64,000 bases of DNA from Bradyrhizobium sp. SZCCT0231 (GTDB taxonomy: Bacteria > Pseudomonadota > Alphaproteobacteria > Rhizobiales > Xanthobacteraceae). Each line of letters begins with the position of its first letter. The stretch's first letter is position 1. Both the position numbers and the translations under genes were made by a program. The notes beneath the pieces are model-generated. The model ran no database searches, was not told where the DNA came from, and worked only from the letters and a program-made list of their open reading frames with translations. This document shows positions 19,835 through 28,872 of the stretch, piece by piece. Location: positions 186,001-250,000 of the forward strand of contig NZ_JAFCKP010000006.1 in the NCBI RefSeq assembly GCF_018130245.1, written 5' to 3'.

Positions 19835-19835
<1 letters not shown>
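19029..19835 (-). CDS. glpQ: Glycerol ABC transporter permease (second)
   Basis: A 268-residue MalG-type permease with six predicted transmembrane helices and an EAA-type cytoplasmic loop (PREIDETAFLDGYSFPRFF near 185-203) that contacts the ATPases. Its ATG shares one base with the glpP stop (TGATG), so translation is coupled. Part of the inner-membrane channel of the glycerol importer. Confidence 0.92.
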
Positions 19836-20808
<973 letters not shown>

Positions 20809-20809
<1 letters not shown>

Positions 20810-21894
20810 CAGGCGGCTCCCTCCACCAGAAGGCTGTCGGCATAGACGTGCACATGCGACGGGTCGAATTTCAGCCCGGCGGTGCCGTCCACGCTGGTGA
20901 AGCCGCCAGGGGCGCGCGCTGCGAGCTTGGCGTCGCCGACGCGCACGCGCGCGAAGCGGATGCGGCCGAGATCGTCGATGCGCTCGATCTTCGCGGTGAG
21001 CAGGCCGGGCGCGGGCGCGACGACCTCGACGAATTCGGGACGGACGCCGATCTCGATCCTGGCGCCTGCAGGCAGATTGTCGTACGCACGGTTGAGCGCG
21101 ATGACGTGGCCGCCGACCTTGGCTTCGCGCCCGCGCACCTCCGCCGGCAGGATGTTCATGCCGGGCGAGCCGATGAAATAGCCGACGAAGGTATGCGCCG
21201 GCTTGTCGAACAGCTCAGCCGGCGTGCCGCTCTGCACCACGCGGCCGTCATGCATGACGACCACGGTGTCGGCGAAGGTCAGCGCCTCGGTCTGGTCGTG
21301 GGTGACATAGATCATCGTGAGGTCGAGCTCGCGATGCAGCGCCTTCAGCTTGGAGCGAAGCTGCCATTTCAGCTCGGGGTCGATGACGGTGAGCGGCTCG
21401 TCGAACAGCACCGCGGCGACGTCGGAACGGACGAGGCCGCGGCCGAGCGAGATCTTCTGCTTGGCATCCGCCGTGAGCCGGGTCGCTTTACGATTGAGAT
21501 AGGGTTCGAGATCGAGCAGGCGGCCGATCTCGGCAACGCGCTTGTCGATCTCGGCCTTGGGCACGCCGCGGTTCTTCAACGGAAACGCCAGGTTCTGCCC
21601 CACCGTCATGGTGTCGTAGATCACCGGAAACTGGAACACCTGGGCGATGTTGCGCTTCTGGGTTGACAGCGGTGTGATGTCCTTGCCGTCGAACAGGATC
21701 TGTCCGCGCGATGGCGTGATGATGCCGGAGATGACGTTGAGCAGCGTGGTCTTGCCGCAGCCGCTCGGGCCGAGCAGCGCATAGGCGCCGCCCTGCCTCC
21801 AGGTCATGGTGACGGGCTTCAGCGCAAAGCTTTCCTGCGGCGCATTGTTGCCGCCGTAGGAATGCGCGAGATCGACGAGGTCAATGCGGGCCAT
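20809..21894 (-). CDS. glpT: Glycerol ABC transporter ATPase with degenerate signature motif
   Basis: A 361-residue ABC ATPase. Walker A GPSGCGKT is at 42-49, Walker B LFDEP at about 163-167 and the switch His199 (YVTHDQTEA); a C-terminal TOBE-like regulatory region starts at about 240. The signature region reads LTADAKQK at 140-147 where LSGGQ-like residues are expected, so this subunit contributes no functional signature. The sister subunit GlpS has an intact one. Gene order and coupling put it in the glycerol import system. Confidence 0.92.
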
Positions 21895-21906
21895 GGCGCA
21901 CCTCCC

Positions 21907-22986
21907 TCAGGATTGACCGGGAGCCGCGACCAAACGGTCGGCGGCATCGAAAACGAAGACATCGTTCGGATCGAGCACCGCGTCGATGGTCTGGCCGGGC
22001 TCGAACTCGTGCACGCCGTGCAGCACCGCCACCCAGTTCGATCCGTCGCGGGTCAGATGCACGAAACTCTCCGAACCGGTGATCTCGGTCACCGTGACAG
22101 TGGCATGGAAGGCGTGGCGGTTGGCCTCGCCGTTGGCAAGCCCGAGCTGATGGGCGCGGAAGCCGACGCGATAGGTGCCGTCGGCAAGGCCCGAGTAAAG
22201 ACCGGACGCCGGCGAAGCCGTGCCGCCGGCATATGCGACGTACCCGTTCTTCTTCTCGATGCCGACGAGGTTGAGCGGCGGGTCGGAAAACACCTGCGCG
22301 ACGCGCAAGGTCTGCGGCCGGCGGTAGACATTGGCGGTCTCGCCCATCTGCAGCGCCTGGCCCTCCCACATGCACACCGTGTTGCCGCCGAGCAAAAGCG
22401 CCTCGGTCGGCTCGGTCGTGGCATAGACGAAGATTGCGCCCGAGGCCTCGAAGATGCGCGGCAGCTCGGCGCGCAGCTCCTCGCGTAGCTTGTAGTCGAG
22501 ATTGGCGAGCGGCTCGTCGAGCAGCACGAGATCGGCGCCCTTGACCAGCGCGCGTGCGATCGCGGTGCGCTGCTGCTGGCCGCCGGAGAGCTGCAGCGGC
22601 GTGCGTTTCAGGAACGGCTCGAGCCGCAGCAGCTTTGCAGCTTCCGCGACGCGCGCCTCGATCTCGTCGCGCGGCTTGCCCTGCACGCGCAGGGGCGAGG
22701 CGATGTTCTCATAGACCGTCAGCGAGGGGTAGTTGATGAACTGCTGATAGACCATCGCGACCGAGCGCTGGCGCACGTCGGCGCCGGTGACGTCCGTGCC
22801 GTTGACCAGCACCTTGCCTGATGTCGGCTTGTCGAGGCCGGCGAGCAATCGCATGATCGAGGTCTTGCCCGACAGCGTCGGCCCGAGCAGCACGTTGAGC
22901 GTACCGCTCTCCAGCGTCAGCGAGACGTCACGGATGTGCTCGACGCCCTCGACGGTTCGGGTCACGTGATCGAGTGTCACGGTCAT
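21907..22986 (-). CDS. glpS: Glycerol ABC transporter ATPase lacking the switch histidine
   Basis: A 359-residue ABC ATPase. Walker A GPTLSGKT is at 35-42, LSGGQQQR signature at 133-140 and Walker B LLDEP at 155-159. The H-switch region is YATTEPTEA at 188-196, with Thr191 in place of the usual His. It overlaps the glpD stop by 4 bases (ATGA) and precedes glpT by 12 bases. The complementary defects in GlpS and GlpT are what a heterodimer with one canonical and one degenerate ATP site would show. Confidence 0.92.
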   Translation of the reverse strand: MTVTLDHVTRTVEGVEHIRDVSLTLESGTLNVLLGPTLSGKTSIMRLLAGLDKPTSGKVLVNGTDVTGADVRQRSVAMVYQQFINYPSLTVYENIASPLRVQGKPRDEIEARVAEAAKLLRLEPFLKRTPLQLSGGQQQRTAIARALVKGADLVLLDEPLANLDYKLREELRAELPRIFEASGAIFVYATTEPTEALLLGGNTVCMWEGQALQMGETANVYRRPQTLRVAQVFSDPPLNLVGIEKKNGYVAYAGGTASPASGLYSGLADGTYRVGFRAHQLGLANGEANRHAFHATVTVTEITGSESFVHLTRDGSNWVAVLHGVHEFEPGQTIDAVLDPNDVFVFDAADRLVAAPGQS

Positions 22987-24533
22987 GAGCGTCCTCCCGC
23001 TTCCAGCAGGGGACTTTGCGGCACGGCGTGGGTCCTGATCCAGTCGTCAAGCGCCGCGATCTCGTCGGCAGATAGTCGCAGGCCAAGCTTGGAACGGCGC
23101 CAGACGATGTCCTCGGCGGTGACGGCCCATTCATTGGCCATGAGATAGCGGACCTCGCGCTCGGTCAGCGTGGCGCCAAAGGCCTGGCCGAGATCGGCGG
23201 CCGATTTCGCATCGCCGAGCAGCTTGATCGCCCGTGTGCCATAGGCGCGCGCGAGGCGCCTTGCATGCTCATGGCCGAGGAAGGGATAGCCGCGCTGAAG
23301 CTCGGCAATCAGCCCGTCAATGTCGGACACGTTCATGTCGCCGCCGGGCAGCGGCCATTTGCCGGTCCAGCCCTCGCGCGCTTTCGCGCTGCGAAGATAG
23401 GGCGCAAGGCGTTCCAGGGCCTCCTCGGCGAGCCGCCGATAGGTCGTGATCTTGCCGCCATAGATCGACAGCAGCGGCACGCCACCGGGCGTGTCGAGCT
23501 CGAACACGTAGTCCCGCGTCGCGGCCTTGGCTTCGCTGGCGCCATCGTCATACAGCGGACGCACGCCGGAATAGGTCCAGACCACGTCCTCCGGCATCAC
23601 GGGCTTGGCCAGATATTCGCTCGCCGCCTTGCAGAGATATTCGATCTCTTCAGTCGTCGCCTTCACCTTGGCGGGATCGCCGTCATAGTCGCGGTCGGTG
23701 GTGCCGATCAGCGTGAAATCGTCCTGGTACGGGATCACGAAGATGATGCGGCCGTCCGCGTTCTGGAACATGTAGGCGCGGTCGTGATCGTAGAGTTTTT
23801 TCACGACGATATGCGAGCCCTGCACCAGGCGGACTTTTGCCTTGGCATTGACGCCGGCGCCGCGGCCGAGCACGTCCTCGACCCAGGGGCCGCCGGCGTT
23901 GACCAGGGCCCGTGCCCGGACCTGCGAGCGCTCGCCGGTCAGCGTGTTGATCATGCTGACGGTCCAGACGCCGTCGGCCTGGCGGATCTCGGTGGCGCGG
24001 GTGCGGGTGCGGATCTCGGCGCCCTTGTCGGCGGCATCGCGCGCGTTGAGCACGACGAGGCGAGCGTCATCGACGAAGCAGTCCGAATATTCAAAGGCGC
24101 GGCCGTAGCGATTCGGGATCAGCGGCTTGCCGACCTCGTCGCGCTTGAGATCGACCGAGCGGGTCGCCGGCAACAAATGGCGGCCGCCGATGTGGTCATA
24201 GAGGAAGAGGCCGAGGCGCAGCAGCCAGGCCGGGCGCAAGCCGGCGTGATGCGGCAAAACGAAACGCAGGGGACGGATGATGTGGGGCGCGATGCCCCAG
24301 AGAATCTCGCGCTCGATCAGCGCCTCGCGCACCAGCCGAAACTCGTAATATTCGAGATAGCGCAGGCCGCCATGCACCAGCTTGGTCGACCAGGACGAGG
24401 TCCCGGACGCCAGATCGTTCATTTCGCACAGGAAAACCGTGTTGCCGCGGCCCACCGCGTCGCGCGCGATGCCGCAGCCGTTAACACCGCCTCCAATGAT
24501 GGCGAGATCGAAAATACGCTCCAACAGACGCAT
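22983..24533 (-). CDS. glpD: Glycerol-3-phosphate dehydrogenase (FAD)
   Basis: A 516-residue aerobic, membrane-associated flavoenzyme oxidising glycerol-3-phosphate to dihydroxyacetone phosphate and feeding the quinone pool. The N-terminal FDLAIIGGGVNGCGIARDA is the FAD-binding Rossmann motif (GGGxxGxG), and the C-terminal DAO_C region lies at about 395-500. The gene is first in the operon; the expected glycerol kinase gene is not in this window. The start is the first ATG after the GlpR-like operator at 24568-24602. Confidence 0.93.
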   Translation of the reverse strand: MRLLERIFDLAIIGGGVNGCGIARDAVGRGNTVFLCEMNDLASGTSSWSTKLVHGGLRYLEYYEFRLVREALIEREILWGIAPHIIRPLRFVLPHHAGLRPAWLLRLGLFLYDHIGGRHLLPATRSVDLKRDEVGKPLIPNRYGRAFEYSDCFVDDARLVVLNARDAADKGAEIRTRTRATEIRQADGVWTVSMINTLTGERSQVRARALVNAGGPWVEDVLGRGAGVNAKAKVRLVQGSHIVVKKLYDHDRAYMFQNADGRIIFVIPYQDDFTLIGTTDRDYDGDPAKVKATTEEIEYLCKAASEYLAKPVMPEDVVWTYSGVRPLYDDGASEAKAATRDYVFELDTPGGVPLLSIYGGKITTYRRLAEEALERLAPYLRSAKAREGWTGKWPLPGGDMNVSDIDGLIAELQRGYPFLGHEHARRLARAYGTRAIKLLGDAKSAADLGQAFGATLTEREVRYLMANEWAVTAEDIVWRRSKLGLRLSADEIAALDDWIRTHAVPQSPLLEAGGRS

Positions 24534-24567
24534 CCCCCGGCGACCGCCCGTTCCGTCGAGCGGCTAC

Positions 24568-24602
24568 TTTCGTTTTTGATTAGATCACACCGAAAAACGA
24601 AA
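24568..24602. promoter_or_regulatory. GlpR-like operator upstream of glpD
   Basis: TTTCGTTTTT (24568-24577) and AAAAACGAAA (24593-24602) form a perfect 10-bp inverted repeat separated by 15 bases, 35 bases upstream of the glpD start. TTTCGTTTT-type half sites are typical of DeoR-family GlpR operators. More GAAAG units follow to about 24630. The regulator gene (25478-26323) is nearby. Direct binding is inferred. Confidence 0.72.
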
Positions 24603-24735
24603 GCAAGATGAAAGAGAGGCGAAAGGAAGTGAAAGAGGATCTTTTTTCGGGAGCACTTGGATGAGAAAATGAGCAGCTTGGGCGGCGCTTCGAGATGCAG
24701 CAGCATCCCCTTGAATGGACGGCTACACAGAATTA

Positions 24736-24752
24736 TAGTCATAGTAGTCATA
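24736..24752. promoter_or_regulatory. Direct-repeat element before the Phd antitoxin gene
   Basis: TAGTCATA occurs twice, at 24736-24743 and 24745-24752, 9 bases apart, ending 15 bases before the antitoxin ATG. Antitoxins usually bind such sites and autoregulate the pair; this is inferred. Confidence 0.5.
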
Positions 24753-24767
24753 TTGGTTCCAGCTCGC

Positions 24768-25052
24768 ATGGCCGATCGCAACACTGCCCCCGACACGCTT
24801 CCGACTGATGACACTTGGACGCTTGCCAACGCCAAGGCACGACTGTCCGAGGTGATCGACCGCGCCCAGACCGGCCCGCAGGTCATCACCCGTCACGGCA
24901 AGCCGAATGCGGTTGTCGTCTCCGCGGAGGAATGGGCGCGCAAGACTGCGCGCAAAGGCACCTTGGCCGAATTCCTGTTGGCATCGCCGCTGCGCGGCGC
25001 CGACCTCGACCTCGAGCGCGTGCACGACACACCACGCGACGAAATGCCGTGA
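24768..25052 (+). CDS. Phd/YefM-type antitoxin
   Basis: A 94-residue protein with the Phd fold signature WTLANAKARLSEVIDRAQ and PQVITRHGKPNAVVVSAEEW. The N-terminal half binds the operator and the C-terminal half neutralises the toxin. The toxin gene follows with a GTGA overlap. The ATG is chosen because upstream residues are not antitoxin-like. The Shine-Dalgarno sequence is weak. Confidence 0.87.
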   Translation: MADRNTAPDTLPTDDTWTLANAKARLSEVIDRAQTGPQVITRHGKPNAVVVSAEEWARKTARKGTLAEFLLASPLRGADLDLERVHDTPRDEMP

Positions 25053-25474
25053 ACCTGTTGCTCGACACCAACGTGCTCTCGGAGGTTCAGCGGCCCGCGC
25101 CTTCGCCGAAAGTTCTGGCGTGGCTGGATACGATCGATGAGGATCGCGCGTTCATCAGCGTCGCCTCGATCGCCGAGCTTCGCCACGGCATCGCATTGCT
25201 GGAGGATGGCCGCCGGCGCACGGCGCTGGCCGCCTGGCTTGCCCACGATCTGCCTGCGCGGTTTGCCGAACGCGTCCTGCCGATCGACCACGCCGCGGCG
25301 GAGCACTGGGGCGACCTGATGGCTCAGAGCCGCAGAAGCGGCGTTGCGCTGTCCGTCATGGACGGCTTCTTTGCGGCGACCGCGCTCGCGAACAACCTCA
25401 CGCTCGTCACGCGCAATGTGAAGGATTTTGCGGCGTTCGGCGTCCGGCTGCTCAATCCGTGGGACGACGTATAA
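25049..25474 (+). CDS. vapC: PIN-domain ribonuclease toxin (VapC)
   Basis: The 141-residue product has the PIN acidic residues in order: Asp6 (LLLDTNVLSE), Glu43 (SIAELRHG), Asp105 (VMDGFFAATA) and Asp126. VapC toxins cleave RNA with Mg2+. The GTG start overlaps the antitoxin stop (GTGA), which keeps the two coupled. The pair sits between the glp operon and its regulator, suggesting a later insertion. Confidence 0.88.
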   Translation: MNLLLDTNVLSEVQRPAPSPKVLAWLDTIDEDRAFISVASIAELRHGIALLEDGRRRTALAAWLAHDLPARFAERVLPIDHAAAEHWGDLMAQSRRSGVALSVMDGFFAATALANNLTLVTRNVKDFAAFGVRLLNPWDDV

Positions 25475-25477
25475 GAC

Positions 25478-26323
25478 CTATCGCAGCCGCACCACCGGCG
25501 CGGCTTCCGGTGCCGCATCCTGGGCATCGGCCGGCGCATCGTCGATGTCCGCGCCCTTCGGCAGCGCTTCCACCACTTCGATGCCCTTGCTGTGGCAGAT
25601 GGTGGCGAGGCGCTCGGGCAGCTCCTGATCGGTGACGAAGGTCTGGATCTGGGTGATGTGGGCGATGCGCACCGGCGCGCTGCGGCGAAGCTTGGTGGAA
25701 TCGGCGACCAGCATGACGCTGCGGGCATTGGCGATGATGGCCTGCGCCACCTGCACCTCGCGATAGTCGAAGTCGAGCAGCGCGCCCTCCTCGTCGATCG
25801 CAGACGCGCCGATGATGGCGTAGTCGACCTTGAACTGGCCGATCAGCTGCGTCGCGGTCGATCCGACCACCGCGCCATCGGCGCGCCGCACCGTGCCGCC
25901 GGCAACCACCACCTCGATGCGGGGATGGCGGTAGAGCAGCATCGCGACGTTGAGATTGTTGGTGATGACGAGGAGGTCCTCGTGCGAGGTCAGCGCGCTC
26001 GCGACCTCCTCGGTCGTGGTGCCGATGTTGATGAAGAGCGAGCAGCCGTTCGGGATCAGCGATGCGGCGGCGGCGCCAATGGCCTTCTTCTCGTCGGCGG
26101 CAACGAAACGGCGCGCCTCATAGGCGAGATTTTCGACGCCAGAGGCGATGATGGCGCCGCCATGGATGCGGGTCAGCGATCTCCGCTCGCAGAGATCGTT
26201 GAGATCCTTGCGGATGGTCTGCGCGGACACCTCGAACCGGCGCGCGAGTTCCTCGACCATGACACGGCCGGAGGCCCGCGCGATGTTGAGGATTTCGGCT
26301 TGGCGATGGGTCAGTCCGGTCAC
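25478..26323 (-). CDS. glpR: DeoR-family regulator, GlpR
   Basis: A 281-residue repressor with an N-terminal winged HTH at about 5-60 (VEELARRFEVSAQTIRKDLNDL) and a DeoR C-terminal sensor at about 75-230, with LFINIGTTTEEVA and DYREVQVAQAII. GlpR repressors respond to glycerol-3-phosphate, the product of glycerol kinase and substrate of GlpD. The C-terminal 30 residues are an Ala/Asp/Pro-rich tail. It converges on the VapC gene and sits one gene pair from the glp operon. Confidence 0.85.
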   Translation of the reverse strand: MTGLTHRQAEILNIARASGRVMVEELARRFEVSAQTIRKDLNDLCERRSLTRIHGGAIIASGVENLAYEARRFVAADEKKAIGAAAASLIPNGCSLFINIGTTTEEVASALTSHEDLLVITNNLNVAMLLYRHPRIEVVVAGGTVRRADGAVVGSTATQLIGQFKVDYAIIGASAIDEEGALLDFDYREVQVAQAIIANARSVMLVADSTKLRRSAPVRIAHITQIQTFVTDQELPERLATICHSKGIEVVEALPKGADIDDAPADAQDAAPEAAPVVRLR

Positions 26324-26424
26324 GGCAACGGCCTCAAATCAGAATGATGCATGGTGCGGCGGTTCGCGCCTTCGGTCAATGCGCGCGCCGATCACGGTTA
26401 ATGGATGAAGGGGCCTCACCACGC

Positions 26425-26469
26425 CATTTCTTACCAAGGCATTTCTTACCAAGGCACTTCTTACCAAGT
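26425..26469. repeat. 15-bp tandem repeat, three copies, covering the HAD stop codon
   Basis: CATTTCTTACCAAGG at 26425-26439 and 26440-26454, then CACTTCTTACCAAGT at 26455-26469. The minus-strand HAD gene stops inside the third unit, and every unit carries the same in-phase TAA. Confidence 0.8.
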
Positions 26470-27147
26470 CATGGCGCCCGCAAGACGCGCGAGCAGCACC
26501 GGGTCGTCGAAGGCGCTGGCGGACGTGACCGCGCCTGATGCAACCAGGTCAGCATGGCTGAGGCTGGTGCGAATGCCGATGGTCGGAATGCCGGCCGCCG
26601 CTGCGGACTGGACGCCGGTGCGGGAGTCCTCGAATGCGATCGAGGTTTCCGGCCTCGCGCCGACGAAACGCAGCCCTTCCTGATAGGGCAGCGGATGCGG
26701 CTTGCCGTGCGGCAGCTCGGCGCCGATCACGAGCGCCCTGAAGCGATGCGTGATGCCGAGGCCGGAGAGCAGCAGCTCGGCGTTGAGACGCGGCGCGTTG
26801 GTCACGGCGACCATGGGGATGCCGGCACTGTCGGCCCGGTCGAGCAGCGCCATCAGGCCGGGCAGCGGTGCGATCTGCCCGGCCACCAGCGTGCGGAAGA
26901 CTTCCTCCTTCTCGTCGAGGATCAGGGCGCGCCGCTCCGGCGCCTCGTGGGACAGAAAGCGCTCACCGATCGCGACATTGGCGAAGCCCTGCAGCTCCCG
27001 GGAGAAGCGCGCGTGATCGAAAACATGGCCGTGAGGACCGAGCACCTGGTTGAAGGCCTTCAGGTGCAACGGATCGGTGTCGGCGAGCGTGCCGTCGATG
27101 TCGAACAACAGCGCCCTGCCCATCGCATCGTAGCTGGCCTCGATCAT
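26461..27147 (-). CDS. HAD-superfamily phosphatase
   Basis: A 228-residue hydrolase of the beta-phosphoglucomutase/phosphoglycolate phosphatase subfamily. Motif I is FDIDGTLADTD near 15-25 (nucleophile Asp), motif II VTNAP near 117, motif III Lys in HGKPHP near 148, motif IV FEDSRTGVQSA near 170. The catalytic acid Asp is two residues after the nucleophile. Proximity to glpR might suggest a glycerol-phosphate substrate, but the protein has no clear specificity determinant. Confidence 0.88.
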   Translation of the reverse strand: MIEASYDAMGRALLFDIDGTLADTDPLHLKAFNQVLGPHGHVFDHARFSRELQGFANVAIGERFLSHEAPERRALILDEKEEVFRTLVAGQIAPLPGLMALLDRADSAGIPMVAVTNAPRLNAELLLSGLGITHRFRALVIGAELPHGKPHPLPYQEGLRFVGARPETSIAFEDSRTGVQSAAAAGIPTIGIRTSLSHADLVASGAVTSASAFDDPVLLARLAGAMTW

Positions 27148-27301
27148 TTCCGTACTTTCCCAAATGCGCGACGCATCGATACGGAAGACGTATCAATACG
27201 ACCTCGATCGCGCAATGACGCATCCACATGACCGCCACGTGACACTCGACAAAGCTGCGCGCGGCTGCAACACTCTGGCCAAGATCAAAAAGGAGGAAAC
27301 G

Positions 27302-27754
27302 ATGACGATCAACCGACGCGATCTGGCTCTCTCGACCCTCGCCGTCTCTGCGCTTGCGTTCGCAACGCCGGCGCTCGCCGCTTCGGCGGACGAGGAAGCC
27401 GTGGCGAAGAAGGTCGAGGCCTTCCGCCTCGCCCAGATCGCGGCCGACCCGAAGGCACTTGGTGCACTGTGCTGGGACGATCTGAGCTACAGCCATTCCA
27501 GCGGCAAGGTCGAGGACAAGGCGACCTTCATCGCCAACGCCACTGACGGCAAATCAAAGTTTCTGTCGATCGAATACAAGGACCCGACCATCAAGGTCGT
27601 CGGCCCCGCAGCCATCGTGCGATTCCACTGGCTGGGCGAGCAGGAGATGGCGGCCGATGGGAAGAAAGTATCGACCAACCTTCACATCCTGATGAACTGG
27701 CAGAAGCAGGGCGACGAGTGGAAGCTCTTGTCGCGCGCTGCGACGAAGCTGTGA
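27302..27754 (+). CDS. Secreted SnoaL/NTF2-like protein (DUF4440 type)
   Basis: A 150-residue protein. TINRRDLALSTLAVSALAFATPALA is a signal peptide with a twin-Arg-like RRD and cleavage near 27. The mature part has the NTF2-like pattern ADPKALGALCWDDLSYSHSSGKVE...FIANATDG, as in DUF4440 proteins. Known homologues often bind small ligands; none can be assigned. A strong AAGGAGG precedes the ATG at 27302, fixing the start. Confidence 0.82.
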   Translation: MTINRRDLALSTLAVSALAFATPALAASADEEAVAKKVEAFRLAQIAADPKALGALCWDDLSYSHSSGKVEDKATFIANATDGKSKFLSIEYKDPTIKVVGPAAIVRFHWLGEQEMAADGKKVSTNLHILMNWQKQGDEWKLLSRAATKL

Positions 27755-27763
27755 TGACGTTCT

Positions 27764-27970
27764 TACCCTCTCCCCTTGTGGGAGAGGGTGGCTTCGCAAA
27801 GCGAAGCCGGGTGAGGGGTTGCCTCAGCGAGCACTCCTCTGACTTTTGAATGCGCCGAAAGATACCCCTCATCCGGCGCCATAGCCGAAGCTTTGCTTCG
27901 GCGTTCTCTTAAGGCACGGCCGCCGGAGGCGGCCTATGCCACCTTCTCCCACAGAGGGAGAAGGAAGGGG
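27764..27970. repeat. Intergenic repeat cluster, family F
   Basis: Two neighbouring elements: TACCCTCTCCCCTTGTGGGA with GGGTGAGGGGT, and ACCCCTCATCCGGCGCC with CCACCTTCTCCCACAGAGGG. Internal GAAGCC/GGCTTC arms occur in both. This fills the gap 27755-28023; the rest shows nothing recognisable. Confidence 0.7.
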
Positions 27971-28023
27971 CGGCAAAAAATTCCGACCACGCTTCGCGCG
28001 TCGAAATCACCGGCGGCAGGCGC

Positions 28024-28215
28024 TTACGCCGCCTCCTTCACATCGCCGTTCACCAGCCTGCGTGCGGCGCGCTCGGCTTCGCGCGCGTTGCGGAAGAGCT
28101 GGCCTTCGAGACGGTTGAACCGGTGGGCTGAGGCGAAGAAACAGTAGCCTCCTTGGGAACGAACGACGATACCTGCGGTCTGCGAATCGACTTCGATGAT
28201 GTAGCTGTCCGGCAT
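28024..28215 (-). CDS. Small conserved rhizobial protein with an EcfG-type promoter
   Basis: A 63-residue protein (MPDSYIIEVDSQTAGIVV...) with a hydrophobic beta-like core and an Arg/Ala-rich C-terminal helix (RNAREAERAARRLVNG). I do not recognise a function. The frame is open 9 codons further upstream, but ATG 28215 is preferred. A GGAAC-N16-CGTT promoter lies just upstream, so it is probably a general-stress gene. Confidence 0.72.
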   Translation of the reverse strand: MPDSYIIEVDSQTAGIVVRSQGGYCFFASAHRFNRLEGQLFRNAREAERAARRLVNGDVKEAA

Positions 28216-28244
28216 GGTCCGTGGATTCCTCAGTGCGGGCAAAT

Positions 28245-28269
28245 AACGGTGCTCCTGCCCAAAGGTTCC
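28245..28269 (-). promoter_or_regulatory. EcfG-type general stress promoter
   Basis: On the minus strand GGAAC (28265-28269) is separated by exactly 16 bases from CGTT (28245-28248), the consensus of EcfG/SigT promoters in alphaproteobacteria. It lies 30 bases upstream of the small protein start at 28215. Confidence 0.7.
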
Positions 28270-28440
28270 TCAGGCATTTGAGGCCGTTTCCACCCCGAAT
28301 CGACACGCAATTGAGTACGCCGGGACCTCATCCGTTTTATGACTGGTTTTTGGCGAAGCCGCGACGAGAACGACGCATCGGCGCCGCGTTTGGCGGCGCT
28401 TGCTGCGTTTTCGTGAGATGAGGCAGAGCGTCGCGCGCGA

Positions 28441-28851
28441 CTACGTCGCGATCGGCGGATCGTTTCGCTGGATCGCCTGCGGACGGCCGTGGTCGTCGAT
28501 CGAGACGTAGGTGAAATGGCCGTCGGTGACGAGGAACGGGTGAAGCTCCTTGCGCCGCAATGCCCAGGCCTCGAGATGCACGGTCAGCGAGGTGCGCCCG
28601 ACGCGCACGAGATTGGCGTAGACCGAAACGAGATCGCCGACATAGACCGCTTTGCGAAAATTCATCGCCTCGATCGCGACCGTCACGGTGCGCGACCGCG
28701 CGACCTTCGAGGCGAACACGCCGCCGCCGACGTCCATCTGGCTGAGCAGCCAGCCGCCGAAGATATCGCCGTTGGCGTTGGTGTCGGCCGGCATCGCCAG
28801 CGTGCGGATGCAGAGATCGCCGCTCGGCCCGGTATTGGCTTGTTCGTTCAT
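28441..28851 (-). CDS. Acyl-CoA thioesterase, YciA-like hotdog
   Basis: A 136-residue hotdog-fold thioesterase. The catalytic-helix region reads TNANGDIFGGWLLSQMDVGGG near 24-44 with the characteristic Asp, and MNFRKAVYVGDLVSVYANL near 65-83 follows. It hydrolyses acyl-CoAs. It starts 21 bases after the FadJ-like gene stop on the same strand, so it closes the beta-oxidation operon; its likely role there is CoA recycling. Confidence 0.88.
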   Translation of the reverse strand: MNEQANTGPSGDLCIRTLAMPADTNANGDIFGGWLLSQMDVGGGVFASKVARSRTVTVAIEAMNFRKAVYVGDLVSVYANLVRVGRTSLTVHLEAWALRRKELHPFLVTDGHFTYVSIDDHGRPQAIQRNDPPIAT

Positions 28852-28872
28852 GCCTCTCTCACTCGAGATTGC

